NCBI GenBank assembly: GCA_023614405.1
Contig: JAJUPC010000236.1
Location: 310,001-374,000 of the forward strand
Source: Avena insularis
Taxonomy: Eukaryota > Streptophyta > Magnoliopsida > Poales > Poaceae
Length of the DNA: 64,000 nucleotides
Direction: 5' to 3'
Below, one piece after another: positions 9,110 to 20,619 of this stretch. Position 1 is the first letter of the stretch, and every line of letters starts with the position of its first letter. Under the pieces are notes generated by a model. It was not told the origin of the DNA, searched no databases, and saw only the letters and a program-made list of their open reading frames with translations. Position numbers and translations under genes: made by a program.

Positions 9110-10883
9110 TTATTCATTACCACTTTCAGTTTTAACATCAGAGACAGATATACTATTAGGATCTTTAGCAGGTTTAGAGGGTTCTACAATAGTTTTATGT
9201 TTCTTTTTTCTTTTCTTACGAGTAGTACCACTATTCTCAGCTTGTTGAGAATCCTGCTCAATTCTTTTGGGATGCCCCTCAGGATATAGAGGTTCCTGGG
9301 TAGCAGCACCACTTCTAGTTCTAATTTCATAAGCATGTTTTTCTTTGGCAGCATGAACTAGCAAGTCTTTTTGCACTTTAATAAGTTGATCTATTTGAGT
9401 TTGAACCATTTGAAAATGTTTAACAAGCATTTTAACATCATTAGAGGTTCTTTCCACAATATCTTTTAACTCAACAATAGCTCTAGAGTTTTCCATTAAA
9501 TGATTTTGCACCCTTTTATTAAAATTATCTTGCTTAACAATAAAAACATCAAATTCTTCTAAGCATTGATCAGGAGGTTTAGAGTAAGGAATATCACCTT
9601 TATCAAAATGTTGGAGAGAGTGTACCTCAATAGTGGATGAGTGGGGGATTGGCTTACATAGTTCTTCTATAGGAGGTAAATTCTTGACATCTGCAGCTTT
9701 AATTCCCTTCTCCTTAAGACATTTCTTAGCTTCTTTCATCACTTCATCATTTAGTTCAATAACTCCCCTTTTTTGATGTTGGTGTAGGCGTAGGGATAGT
9801 TGGTTCAGGTATAATTGTTTCAGGTATAGCTGGTTCAGGAGGAGTCCAGTCTTCATAATTTTTGCTTATTTTAGCCATTAATTCCTCAGCTTCCTTTGGA
9901 GTCCTATTCCTGAAAACACAATCAGCACAACTATCCAGGTATGTCCTAGATTCTTCAGTTAGTCCATTATAAAATATATCAAGAAGCTCATTTTTAGGTA
10001 AAGGACATCCAGCCTGTGCATGAATCAAAGCACAAAACCCTGCCCATGATTCAGGCAATATCTCTTTTTCTCCCTATTTAAAATCAAAAAGTTCCTGCAA
10101 AATAGCATGTCTAGCACTAGGAGGAAAATATTTCTGCAGGAAAGTACTAAGCAAGCAATCAGGGTTATCAATAGATCCAGGAGGTAAATTATTAAACCAA
10201 GTTTTAGATTCTCCTTTTAGTGAAAAGGGGAAAATTTTAGCAACAAAGTAGGTGCGCATCTTAATATCATCAGAAAACAGGCCACTCATGGTAGAAAGCT
10301 CAGTCATATGTGTTACCGCACTTTCATTCTTAGTCCCACAAAAAGGTTCTTTCTCAACAATAGCTATTTAGGATAGAGAGAAATCATAATCCTTATCTTT
10401 AATGTTTATGGGAGATGCAGCAAACTTAGCATTAGGAGACAATTTGGGTTTAATAGTACGCCTCTCAAGGAGACTCTTAGCAGCACTCCTATCATGGGTG
10501 TCTTAACATTCTTTAATAAATTCATCGGTCATCTCAATATAATCGTCTTCAATATCATAGCTCTCTCTAGGCTCAGGTGAACTAATAGGTGTAGTAGTGT
10601 CTTCATTAGGAGTTTCAGTATTTCCAGCTATAGTTCTAGCAATCGTAGCATCTAGGAAAGGACCTAATGAACCACTCTTATCAAGCATAGTAGACGCAGC
10701 ATCATAAGTATCAGAAGTTTCAGATTCAGCAGTAGTAGCAGTGTGTGTAACATGTGTATGTGGTGGTGTAAGGAGCTTACTCATAACATACGGTGAATCA
10801 AGAGCAACAGAGGTGTTCAGAACAGTACCTCTTCTTGTAGTGGATGGTAAAATAGGAACCTTGCCATCACGAGACTTACCCAT
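9110..10883 (-). pseudogene. Athila-like gag
   Basis: The gene starts shortly after the primer site, with first codons M-G-K-S-R-D. One minus-strand frame holds the N-terminal part (10883-9756) but is broken by stops at 10503-10505, near 10368 and at 10074-10076. It then shifts frame near 9770 and continues to 9110. Recognisable capsid features are W-F-N-N-L-P-P-G-S (about 10190), an F-L-Q-K-Y-F-P segment and E-S-W-A-G-F. The C-terminal half (9856-9110) is helix-prone with heptad-like Leu/Val spacing (plus 9350-9500) followed by Lys-rich runs, and no CCHC knuckle is visible. The gene is clearly dead. Confidence 0.8.
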
Positions 10884-10941
10884 GATGGATGGATGGCAGC
10901 GAACAATAATGATTCCAAGTGGACTTGATAAATAAAGCTAT

Positions 10942-10961
10942 GCTTCCCGGCAACGGCACCA
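10942..10961 (-). other. Primer binding site (tRNA-Asp type) of the Athila-like element
   Basis: The minus strand reads TGGTGCCGTTGCCGGGAAGC, eleven bases after the 5' LTR end. It matches the 3' end complement of plant tRNA-Asp with about two substitutions. The spacer AGACTATTTTC is typical of Athila-type elements of grasses. Confidence 0.85.
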
Positions 10962-10972
10962 GAAAATAGTCT

Positions 10973-12346
10973 TGATGACCCACAAGTATAGGGGGTGTAT
11001 CGGAGTATTTTCGAGGGAAGTGAAACCCAATTTATTGATTCGACACAAGGGGAGCCAAAGAATATTTATAAGCCTTAACAACTGAGTTGTCAATTCAGCT
11101 GCACCTGCAAACAATCTTGCTCACAGCAGCTTATCAGTAGCAACAGTTTTGTAGTAGAAATAGTGAAGTAATAGCAGTAGTAAAGTAAAGATAGTAGTAA
11201 GAATTGCAGTAAACAGGTGGATTAAAGCGCGGTAGGCATAGGGATGGATGGACGGGCGTTGCATGGACAAGACAATTCACATGGCAATCAAGACATAGGG
11301 CATTTGCAGATAAATAAGATAAAGCATCCAAGTACTAAATAATCATAGGCATGTGTTCCATATATAGTCATACGTGCTCGCAATGAGAACTTGCACAACA
11401 TCTTTTGTCCTGCCAGCCCGTTTGCCACGGGGCCTCAAGGGAACTACTGGCAATTAAGGTGATCCTTTTAATAGAGAACCGGAGAAAAGCATTAACACTC
11501 CGTGAACACATGTGATCCTCACATCAAAGCCATTCCCTCCGGTTATCCCGATTCCTATCACTTCGGGGCCTTTGGTTCCGGACAACGACATGTGTATACA
11601 ACTTGCCGGTAATACCATAAACAATACTATCATAATGAATCAATAACATGTTTAGATCTGAAATCATGGCACTCGGGCCCTAGTGACAAGCATTAAGCAT
11701 AACAAGTTGCAACAAAGTCAAAAAGCACTAATAGTAGATACTAGGAACCATGCCCTAACAATTCGATGCCATTACATGAACGATCTCATCTAATTCCTAC
11801 CATCCCCATAGCCTACAGCGGGGGATTACTCACTCATAGATGGGGGAAACATGGGTGGTCGATGGAGAAGCGATGGTGATGATGATGGCGATGATCTCCT
11901 CCATATCCCCGTCCCGGCAGGGTGCCAGAACAGAGTTTCTGGTTCTGAATCGCGGAATCTGGTGGCGGCGGCGGAGCGGAACTCTTTCTGGAAAAACGTC
12001 GAACCCCCCTGGGTTTTTAGGTCAGGAGGCAACTTATAGGCAAAAGGGAGACCGAGGGGGTGCCTAGGGCGGCCAGACCACCCCCTAGCGCGGCTAGGTG
12101 GTGTGGCCAGGCCCCAGCCCCTCTCCGTCTCGTATTCTGGCTCCTTGAGTCTTCTGGTGAAATAGGATTTTTGGCATATTTTCTGGGATTTTTCCTAATA
12201 GTTGATTTTCTGCACAAAAACTAGACACCAAGGTAATTCTGCTGAAAACAGCGTCAGTCCGTGTTAGATGTATCCAAATCACACAAGTTTAGAGGAAAAA
12301 CAATAGCAAAAGTGTTCGGGGAAGTATATACGTTTTGGACGTATCA
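10973..12346 (-). repeat. 5' LTR of the Athila-like element
   Basis: This LTR pairs with 2631-4021. On the minus strand it begins TGATACGTCC at 12346 and ends CCCTATACTTGTGGGTCATCA at 10973, with canonical TG...CA ends. A GC-rich block lies at 12055-12120. Differences from the other LTR are frequent enough to see by eye, so the insertion is not recent. Confidence 0.88.
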
Positions 12347-13779
12347 CTCCTCAATGTTGGCGCGAATCAAGTTGAGTTCCATTTCCTTGAAGTACTCTTC
12401 CACGGTCTTTGTCCCTTGATGAAGCGATTGAATGTTGTTGAAGAGGTCACGCGTGTAGTGCGTGGGGACAAAGCGGGATCTCATATAAGCCTTCATGTCA
12501 TGCCAAGTTGTGATTGGCGGTTCTTGTCTTGCATGACGAGCAACTTGAACTTGTTCCCACCAAAGTTTGGTGTAATCATCAAACTCAAGCGAAGCCATGG
12601 CGACCATCTTCTCGTTGCTATAGTTGTGCATGCGGAAGATCTTGTCGACTTTGAGTGCCCATGAGAGGTATTCTTTGGGGTCATTGGATCCGGTAAACTT
12701 AGGCATTGTGAACTTGAGCTTGCTGAAAGTTTCTTCATTGTTGCGGTCATTGCGACGAGCTTGGTGACCTTGTTGATGATCTTGTGGTGAGGAGGTGGAA
12801 CTTGGTTCTCGCGACCTTGTTGTGGAGCTTGCTCTTGATATTGTTGTTGAGGCGCTTGCTCTTTCTCTTGGCGCGGTTGTTGACAATGTTGGGGCACTTG
12901 GGCCTCATGAGGGTGTTGAGGATGTGGAGCCTCATGACGTGGTTGATGATGAAGAGGAGGCTTGTTCCTTGATTGGTGATGTTGATTAGGCACATGGGCC
13001 TCATGGTGAAGATCATGGTCTTGAGCCTCTTGACGTGGTGGGCGTCTCTCAACTTGTACCACTTGATGCTCCATGTACGAGGAGGAGGATCTTGGAGAGC
13101 TTCACGTCGATGACGAGCTTGGTTCTCCAAAGTGGAGTCGTCACTTGTTGTGTCAAGTATGTGTCACGGGCGATGGTGGTAGACTTGCGGTTGTACTTGC
13201 GTTTCTTCTTGTGGTTGCTCTTGTTGGATCATTAATGCCCTTGTGTAATGACGATGTGCTTCTTGCCTTGCTCGTGGCCTTGAAGAAAAATCGCCATCAT
13301 AGCTTGACATTGCGGCGTGCCGTGGGGAAGGTACATAGTTTGAAGAACTTCTATCTTCAAGCACGGGGGTGTCATTGCATCTTTGAGCACTCGGATGTAC
13401 ATCTTGTTGAAGAGGTGCATGACGACGCGAAGATCTTGAAGAGCTTGATGTGCGTGAACATGGTCTTGCAATTCCGTCGATGAAGCGTCGAAGATTGTCA
13501 TTTGTTTTGGCGACGGAGCGTTGAAGCGCTTCATTTTGGTGGCCGAAGTTGTGATGCATTGCATGCATTTGTCGTTCGTCGAAGCGGTTGTCGATGTTCT
13601 TGAACTCGGCTTGCGTCTCGCCAAATTTGTTCATCTTGTCGCGTCTCAAGGGCTTGGCAACATTCACGGAACTCTTGTTGAACAATGAAGTGACTTGCGC
13701 GCGTCATGTACGGTCCTTGATCTTCTTCTTGGGGAGGTGGTTGGCTCGACTCACCATGCCTATCCATCATGCAAAACAC
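12347..13779 (-). pseudogene. B1 gag, N-terminal two thirds
   Basis: Several minus-strand frames together give a B-family Gag. The likely start is a methionine near 13767 (M-D-R-H-G-E-S-S-Q). A helical region rich in Gln and Arg follows, then a low-complexity Gln/Pro/His stretch (13070-12800) and the capsid domain with K-F-T-M-P-K-F-T-G-S-N-D-P and L-W-W-E-Q-V-Q (12720-12540). Frame changes occur near 13620, 13200 and 12800, so it is not translatable. The gene is interrupted at 12347 by the Athila-like element and its C-terminus lies at 1955-2630. B3 (37082-38869) is a better preserved copy of the same region. Confidence 0.8.
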
Positions 13780-15045
13780 ACAAGTATTGTATATGGAAGT
13801 GGAATATGGTGGTGTTAGCCTTGTACCTCACCTTGGGGATTGCACCAAACTAGAAACCACAAGTGAGAGCTATAAGCGTGCAAAGTGGAATTGCAAAGAA
13901 AACTCACACTAAAGAAAGAACTAACTCTCAAAAGCTTGTTGGTGGTAGGTTAGGATTGTGGAATGCCAAAGAACCAACCAAAATAAAAGGGATAGTCAAA
14001 AGTGGGTAAAATCCAGCAAAACTCAAGTCAAAGGCGAAGGTCAACAACCCAAAAGGGGTGACGGGAACCTACGACTATATACACACACGTGGAGATAGTT
14101 GGGATTGACACGACTATGAAAATGAGCAAACAAAATGTCCTAACAAAGACTAAGCTTGTTGTCGTGCCAATGCAAGGAGAGACCATGGCTCGTTTGCAAA
14201 GAAGAAAAATGAGCAACGGATTTGTGCACTTGTCTTGGGCGCTCTTCTTTCTCTCTTGCTTACAAGCTTTGAGACTCTCTTTTGCGGTGGGAGACTATTT
14301 TTCTTTTTCTTTTGCTTTGTATCTTGTTTTTGCTCTCCCTTGATGCTACCAAGTCACTCTTGCTATTGCTTTTACACTCTCACTATCCAAGGACAAGTGC
14401 ACAATGCTCAAGCAAACACAAGATGAGCCACTCTCATGGGATAGGTACACACAATGGAAGATAGGGGTTAACAAGGTGACACAAGTTATACCTTCGTTGA
14501 TGATGATGAACTTCGCGTCGGTGGTGTGGGATGTTTTTTGTGGGCCGTGGTGTCGATGAGCGTGGTGTTTGTTGATGCGGAAGCTTGCTGTTAGTTGACG
14601 ACACGCACACGGGCACAAACAAACAAGAGGAAATTAGCAAATGCATGATAAGAGGCAAAACTGTCAAAATCAAGCGTCAGGGCCGGAGACTCCGGGTTTC
14701 AGGCCGGAAACTCCGGTTCAGGCCGGAGACTCCGATGTGGATAGGCCAGAGACTCCGGTGTGCAGGCCGAAGACTCCGGTCTGGAGTCAGATCACGAACT
14801 GCTCATGTTCTTGAGCGGAAATCCACGCCTTGGGACCTCAAATCCGCAAAAAATGGCCAAATTGGGCTGGGAAAAAGCAGGATAAAGCTGGGCCAACTCC
14901 TAAGATAAGGTTTGGTCGGATCAAAACCACAAATAACACTCCAAATCAAGAGATTGATCCAAAGGCAAATTTGGGCTTTTCTTGGGGATTTTCAAATTTT
15001 TGGTGGATAGAAGAAAAAATTGTGGGGGAATTCGTGAGCAACGAA
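13780..15045 (-). other. B1 leader (untranslated region)
   Basis: About 1.27 kb lie between the primer site and the gag start. There is no conserved frame. It contains a palindrome array at 14676-14795 and T-rich runs near 14290-14340. The extreme left part (13780-14060) is not recognisably coding. Confidence 0.65.
14676..14795. repeat. Palindrome array in the B1 leader
   Basis: Five imperfect copies of a palindromic core, best copy CCGGAGACTCCGG, are spaced about 20-24 bp apart and joined by short GTTCAGG-like linkers. The same core recurs in the B1 5' LTR at 15625-15785. Confidence 0.85.
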
Positions 15046-15058
15046 GCTCTTTATACCA
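15046..15058 (-). other. Degenerate primer binding site of B1
   Basis: The minus strand reads TGGTATAAAGAGC three bases after the LTR end. It differs at two positions from the initiator tRNA-Met site TGGTATCAGAGC, which is intact in the Tekay-like element. Confidence 0.75.
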
Positions 15059-15508
15059 ATATGTTGAGGGCAAACCTCTAGGGTGGCCCGATCTTTCACG
15101 AATCCCACTCAAATCGAGGATGGAGTGCGGGGGAAGGAAGGGAGGATGAACACGGCGAACTCACATACGAAGAACATGATGAACACACACGCAAAACCAC
15201 GATACACACCAATAGCACACGCCAACGGTGACCGGTCCGGCGCAATCCCTAGGATCAGCGACTGGCGGAGGACTCTCTCTCGAACTGGCACGGCGAGATG
15301 GGAGACTTGATGAGATCTTGACGTCTAGGTAAAGGGACTCCGATGCCTAGGCCTTGTACAACGCAGAGGCACGATGCAAACTCCAATGAGCATTGGGATA
15401 TTTGGTGCTCCTTCGTCAAAGGAGCATGAGGCAAGAACTAGATAGATCCACAAGGGGTTTCCACTAATTCCAAATATCATGCCTAGGGTTTACAATGGAG
15501 GTGGGGGA

Positions 15509-15517
15509 CTATATATA
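15509..15517 (-). promoter_or_regulatory. TATA box in the B1 5' LTR
   Basis: TATATATAG on the minus strand, followed by a C-rich stretch as in the B2 LTR. Position and conservation in both LTRs suggest the U3 promoter. Confidence 0.65.
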
Positions 15518-15624
15518 GGCCAACCACTTAAATAGGGGTACTTAAGGAATAAAAGACAAGTTCTGGACGGACTAAGGGGTACATGGGCCGAAGGCCCAAA
15601 GGCCTTTTATATGCCTCGCGTCGA

Positions 15625-15785
15625 TCGGACCGGAGACTCCGGAGGGGCATTCAGATTGTCCCGGAGCCTGGTGCAGGGGGTCAGACCGGAGGAGGGGCCG
15701 GAGTCTCCGGGGTCTTCAGGCTGGAGACTTTGGCAGGCCGGAGACTTCGGTGTGCGCAGACCGGAGACTCCAGTCTGAGCAGCTC
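15625..15785. repeat. Palindrome array in the B1 LTR (U3)
   Basis: Several copies of GACCGGAGACTCCGG and variants occur between the LTR-encoded tail and the TATA box. The motif is the one in the B1 leader array at 14676-14795. Confidence 0.8.
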
Positions 15786-16039
15786 CAGCGACTTCTGCTT
15801 CACGCACTGCTCCTAGTTCTCCATCCTTGGGTGCTTGGTGATGTGTTGGGGCTTTGTACCTGATGATGCATAGAGTAGTTGCATGAAGTAGCACACCATC
15901 CAAGGATGTATCAAATTGGCACGAGGAGAGGAGCGAGTTCACCTTAGCTTGTAGGAGCTTGGCTCGGGCACGAGTCATGGGTCCACTTGGGGGACTTGTT
16001 GGTGTAGATGTAGTAGCGTCCGTACGACGGGATGCATCA

Positions 16040-16493
16040 ATGATCATCTATGGTTTCGAGCCCCTCACCACGCTCGACATCCTACCGCTACCTCTACATG
16101 AGCACACAAACATGGACGTTGAGAAGCACGCACAAGCTATGAAGAAGCTTCATGAAGAAACAAGAGCTACTATATGGGCAACAAGTCCTTCGCCAAGCTT
16201 CAAGGTTAAACAAGGACAAGAAGGAAATGATATTTGAAGAAGGTGATCTTGTGTGGATACACCTAAGCAAAGACCGCTTCCCCAAGGAACGCGACTCCAA
16301 GCTCAAGCCAAGAGGAGATGGTCCCTTGAAGGTCCTCAAAAGAATCAACAACAACGCCTACATCATCGACATACCAACGTCCAAGTACCTCGCAAGCAAT
16401 ACATTCAACGTCAAAGATCTCTCACCCTACCATGGAGATGTTCAAGATGACAACCATGAAGAGTCGAGGACGACTCTTTCCCAAGGGGAGAGC
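16040..16493 (+). pseudogene. B2 integrase C-terminus
   Basis: The plus-strand frames match the integrase end of the A family (28000-28393). The start reads Y-G-F-E-P-L-T-T-L-D, followed by a basic helix and then [14 protein letters not shown] and K-L-K-P-R-G-D-G-P (16240-16330), the family's C-terminal DNA-binding barrel. The main frame ends with a stop at the LTR start (16494-16496), while a shifted frame reads into the LTR. The catalytic core is missing because B1 is inserted at 16039. A purine tract AAGGGGAGAGC precedes the LTR. Confidence 0.78.
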
Positions 16494-17483
16494 TGATGCA
16501 GCCCGTCCTACGGCCACTCCTACATCTACACCACCAAGTCCCCGAAGTGGACCGATGACCCGTGCCCGAGCCAAGCTCCTTCAAGCTAAGGTGAATTCGC
16601 TCCATGTCTCATGTCACTTCGATACATCCTTGGATGGCTTGCTACTTCATGCCAATACCTTATGCATCATTAGGTACAAACCCCATGAAGAAATGCCAAG
16701 AGAAGGAGCCAAGACAACGCGAACGAGAGTCCCAGGCTAAACCGGCGCCAGGACCGGCGGACCGGACCAAGGACCGGAATTTCCGGCGCACGCCGGAACC
16801 AACCGGCGCATGCCGAAATGCAGTTCTGCACGCCATTCCGGTGGCCAACAGGAACGACTGACGCGGACCAGAAATTTGGCGCTTAGTCCGGCGCGACTAG
16901 ACTTATCGCCAGAACGCTTCCAGTCTCGATTCGACTAGGGTTTGATGCCCGAGAATATTCTCTATTTCATCCAATTTTACCCTTTTATGCCCAAAGTACC
17001 CTTGTTTAAGTGGCTGGCCTATATATAGCCCCCCACCTCTATTGTAAACCCTAGGCATGATATTTGGAATTAGTGGAACCCCCTTGTGGATCTATCTAGT
17101 TCTTGCCTCATGCTCCTTTGACAAAGGAGCACCAAATATCCCAAACCTCATTGGAGTTTGCGTCGTGCCTCCGCGTTGTACAAGGCCTAGGCATCGGAGT
17201 CCCTTTGCCTAGACGTCAAGATCTCACCGAGTCTCTCATCTCGCCGTGCCGGTTCGAGAGCGAGATCCCCGCCCGACACTTATTCTAGGGATTGTGCCGG
17301 ACTGGTAGCCACCAGCGTGAGAAATTGGCTTGTATCGTGTCTTCGTGGTGTGTGTGTGTTCATTGTGTTCTTCGTGTGTGAGTTCGCATATTCGCTCTCT
17401 CCCTAATCCCCACACCTCCTCCGCCTCGATTTCAAGGGATTCGTGAAAGATCAGGCCATCCCCAAAGTTTCCCCGCAACATCA
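16494..17483 (+). repeat. B2 3' LTR
   Basis: The 990-bp LTR begins TGATGCAGCCCG and ends CGCAACATCA. It encodes a tail with G-P-M-T-R-A-R-A-K-L-L-Q-A-K-V-N and C-I-I-R-Y at 16551-16680. A palindrome-rich part follows at 16738-16915 (for example CCGGAATTTCCGG), then the TATA box at 17020. The flank after 17483 begins GGTGT, and its partner flank is not in the window. Confidence 0.85.
17020..17028 (+). promoter_or_regulatory. TATA box in the B2 LTR
   Basis: TATATATAG followed by a C-rich tract, at the same LTR position as 15509-15517 in B1. Confidence 0.65.
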
Positions 17484-18317
17484 GGTGTGATAGAATCTGC
17501 GTTCGCATACAATGGGTGTAAGACAGATTTACACACGTGAATACTAAGGTTCTACTTGGCAAGCCTAGCATGTACATACATGGCCTCGAAACATGAACCG
17601 AAAGGTAAAGCATGAATCATATAGTTGATATGATGACCATATTGATGCTCGCCTTTGTAGCTGCACCAATTTGCATGATGATCAGTCTTGGTGTAGTGAA
17701 TTTGGTTCATGTAATCACCAAAACGACTCGACGAATGTTGTTTTTGAATGGGAGTTCATGTTGTAGTATGATTATAGTTGAACTCAATTTATCATAAACT
17801 AAATCAAAGTGAATTTGCATAGTTTGTTATAGTCATTGGCATTAGTTTACTAACTTGCACATAGTTTTAATTTATATAACAGAACTATAGAATTCTTGGT
17901 ATTTAACTTTATGAATTGGTATCATAGTGTTTTGAGTGTCAATCTAAAGTTTAAAGTCCTATTTCAAACTTTCAGCAAACTCCACTTACTCCATGAAGTT
18001 TAATAAGTAGTATTAAATCAAGAGTAACAAAATTCCAATGTTAGTATATAAATATCATGCTTGCCTCTGTGATCCTTGATATTCGAAAATTATTTCAGTA
18101 TCAAGGTTATCTAGGAGCTGAAAGAATTGTTTCAGAAACCATCGTGTGTGGAAGATATTATGATATCCGAAACAATGCTTGGTTGCAATATAATATAATA
18201 TAATTTTAGTAAGAAACATGTTCTCATATTGTTTTGGGAACTAATATTATGCTCACAATTCGTCCTTATAGGATATAGTAGCCTGACCATGAAAGTTGCC
18301 ATGATAGGATGAATAAA
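17484..18317. other. Unassigned AT-rich segment
   Basis: I recognise no gene or repeat here. There is no frame longer than about 100 codons and no match by eye to the other parts of the window. It may be older genomic DNA into which B2 inserted. Confidence 0.5.
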
Positions 18318-18553
18318 TAGGGTGGAGTGCGGGGAAAGGAGAGGAGGAATGAACACAACAAACTCACGCACGAAGAACATGACGAACACACTCACGCAAA
18401 ACCACGATACACACCAATAGCTCACAACAGCAGTGACCGGTCCAGCGCAATCCCTAGGATCGGCGTCGGGCGGAGGACTCTCTCTCGAACTGGCACGGTG
18501 CGTAGGGAGACTTGGTGAGATCTTAACGTCTAGGTAAAGGGACTCCGATTCCT
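18318..18553 (-). repeat. B-family LTR fragment
   Basis: About 236 bp match 15118-15350 of the B1 LTR in the same orientation, including ACCACGATACACACCAATAG and the GGACTCTCTCTCGAACTGGC segment. The fragment ends abruptly at 18553, where A-family pol starts on the opposite strand. No LTR terminus is present at either end. Confidence 0.8.
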
Positions 18554-20619
18554 ATGTATAAGGGCGAGGTATTGGTTTCTAACGACATGACCCCTGTTTC
18601 TCTTGGTGTCTCTTCTGTTTTGCGGGATTTTGGGGATGTGTTTCCAGAAGATGTACCTGCAGGTTTGCCTCCATTGCGTGGTATTGAACACCAAATTGAC
18701 TTCATCCCTGGCGCCACACTTCCCAAGCGTGCACCCTACAGGACCAATCCCGAAGAAACTAAGGAAATACAAAAGCAAGTACAAGCGTTGCTTGATAAAG
18801 GGTACATTCATGTTTCTCTTAGCCCTTGTGTTGTTCCTGTTATTTTAGTGCCTAAGAAAGATGGTACATGGCGCATGTGTGTAGATTGTAGAGTGATTAA
18901 TAACATCACTATTCGATATCGTCATCCTATTCCATGCTTAGAGGTTATGCTAGATGAATTGAGTGGTGCCGCTGTTTTCTCTAAGATTGACTTGCGTAGT
19001 GGTTATCATCAAATTAGGATGAAAGAAGGGGATGAGTAGAAAACTGCTTTCAAAACGAAATTTGGTTTGTATGAGTGGTTAGTTATGCCGTTTGGTCTTA
19101 CTAATGCACCTAGTACATTCATGCGATTAATGAATCATGTTTTGAGAGATTTTATTAGTCGTTTTGTGGTTGTTTACTTTGATGATATACTTATCTACAG
19201 CCACAACGAAACTAAACATTGTAATCATATCCGACAAGTTTTGCAGGTGTTTTGTGATAATAAACTGTATGCTAATCTTGAGAACTGCACATTTGCAAAA
19301 GATAAGGTCATATTTCTAGGATTTTTCGTACCTAAGAATGGGGTAGAGGTAGATCAATCTAAAATTGAATCAATTCAGAATTGGCCTACTCCCATGAATG
19401 TAAGTCAAGTGCGTAGTTTCCACGGCTTAGCTGGTTTCTATAGGCGCTTTGTGAAAGATTTTAGCACCATTGCTGCACCTTTGAATGATTTGACAAAGAA
19501 AGGTGTTCCTTTTGTATGGGGCGCGGCCCAAGACATTGCTTTTGATACATTGAAACATTTACTTACTTCTGCGCCATTACTTGCATTACCTGATATTTCA
19601 AAGAAATTTGAAGTTGAATGTGATGCTAGTGGTATAGGCATTGCTAGCGTTTTGATGCAAGAGGGTCAACCTATAGCATTTTTTTGAGAAACTTACTGGT
19701 GCTCATTTGAATTATCCTATCTATGATAAAGAATTGTATGCACTTGTTAGAGTACTTGAGGTTTGGCAACATTATTTATGGCCGAAGGAATTTATCATAC
19801 ATTCTGATCATGAAGCTTTGAAATACTTTAAAGATCAATCAAACTTGCATAGAAGATTAGCTAAATGGGTTGAGTTTATTGAGTATTTTCCTTACATCAT
19901 TAAATATAAGAAGGGAAAAGAGAATGTTGTTGTTGATGCTCTATCTAGGAAGAATATGCTATTAACCAATCTTGATGTTAAAATTCCTGGATTAGATGCT
20001 ATTTGTGCACTTTATGCAACTGACCATGATTTTACTGAACCATATCGTTTGTGTGTTCTTAGAAATGCATGGGATAAGTATCATATACATGATGGCTATT
20101 TGTTTCGAGCTAACAAATTATGTATTTGCGTTTGTTCTTAGTGCACGAATCACATGCTGGTGGTTTGATGGGTCACTTTGGGCGTGAGAAGACGTTGCTC
20201 ATTCTTGCTGATCATTTTTATTGGCCCAAGATGAGGCGTGATGTGTACAGATATGTGAACCGATATATTACATGCCACAAGTCGAAATCCAAGTTGAAGC
20301 CTCACGGTTTGTATACACCTCTCTCTGCACCTACTACTCCATCGGAAGGTATTAGTATGGATTTTGTGCTAGGTCTCCCTAAAACTCAGAGAGGTCATGA
20401 TTCAATATTTGTGGTAGTGGATAGGTTCTCTAAGATGGCTCATTTTATTGCCTGCCACAAAAGCGACGATGCGTCGCATGTTGCTAACCTGTTTTCAGGG
20501 ACATCGTGAGATTACATGCAGTACCTAAGACGATTGTTTCTGACCATGATGTGAAGTTCATGAGCTACTTTTGGAAGACCTTATGGGGGAAGCTGGGAAC
20601 AAAGCTGCTATTCAGTACT
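18554..20619 (+). pseudogene. A3 pol fragment: RT, RNase H and first part of integrase
   Basis: The segment begins inside pol, just before the RT domain. RT motifs are visible: L-P-P-L-R-G-I-E-H (18667), V-P-V-I-L-V-P-K-K-D-G, and the catalytic V-Y-F-D-D-I-L-I-Y near 19170-19200. RNase H follows (C-D-A-S-G-I-G near 19620), then the integrase zinc region near 20150-20290, where the first Cys of the C-x-x-C pair is Tyr, and the first two catalytic Asp contexts (S-M-D-F-V near 20355, V-S-D-H-D-V near 20540). Breaks are a TAG at 19037-19039 in place of Trp and frameshifts near 19684, 20130 and 20500. It is cut at 20619 by insertion of A1 and resumes at 27777. Confidence 0.85.

Larger units (their letters stand above)
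2631..12346 (-). mobile_element. Athila-like LTR retrotransposon, non-autonomous (Sabrina-type layout)
   Basis: Two LTRs of about 1.38 kb flank a 6.95-kb interior. On the minus strand the order is 5' LTR (12346-10973), a tRNA-Asp primer site, gag, protease, a long leader-like spacer, an extra ORF of about 354 residues, 3' noncoding DNA, polypurine tract and 3' LTR (4021-2631). No RT, RNase H or integrase motif was found between protease and the extra ORF, where an autonomous Athila element would carry them. Both flanks are pieces of one B1 gag gene, proving nested insertion. The target duplication is eroded: the right flank begins CTCCT while the left flank ends GCTCAAA. The similarity to the Sabrina group of Triticeae is from memory of its LTR ends and primer site and is only moderately sure. 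Confidence 0.85.
15062..16039 (-). repeat. B1 5' LTR
   Basis: The 978-bp minus-strand LTR runs from TGATGCATCC at 16039 to a terminal CA at 15062 (TGTTGAGG on the plus strand). It matches the plus-strand LTR at 16494-17483. It encodes the tail with G-P-M-T-R-A-R-A-K-L-L-Q and C-I-I-R-Y, then the palindrome array (15625-15785), then a TATA box. Its outer end abuts integrase coding sequence of B2, so B1 appears to have inserted into B2. Confidence 0.85.

Noticed and set aside
14676..14795. CRISPR-like array
   Set aside because: The repeats are short palindromes with short similar linkers, no unique spacers and no cas genes, and the genome is that of a plant.
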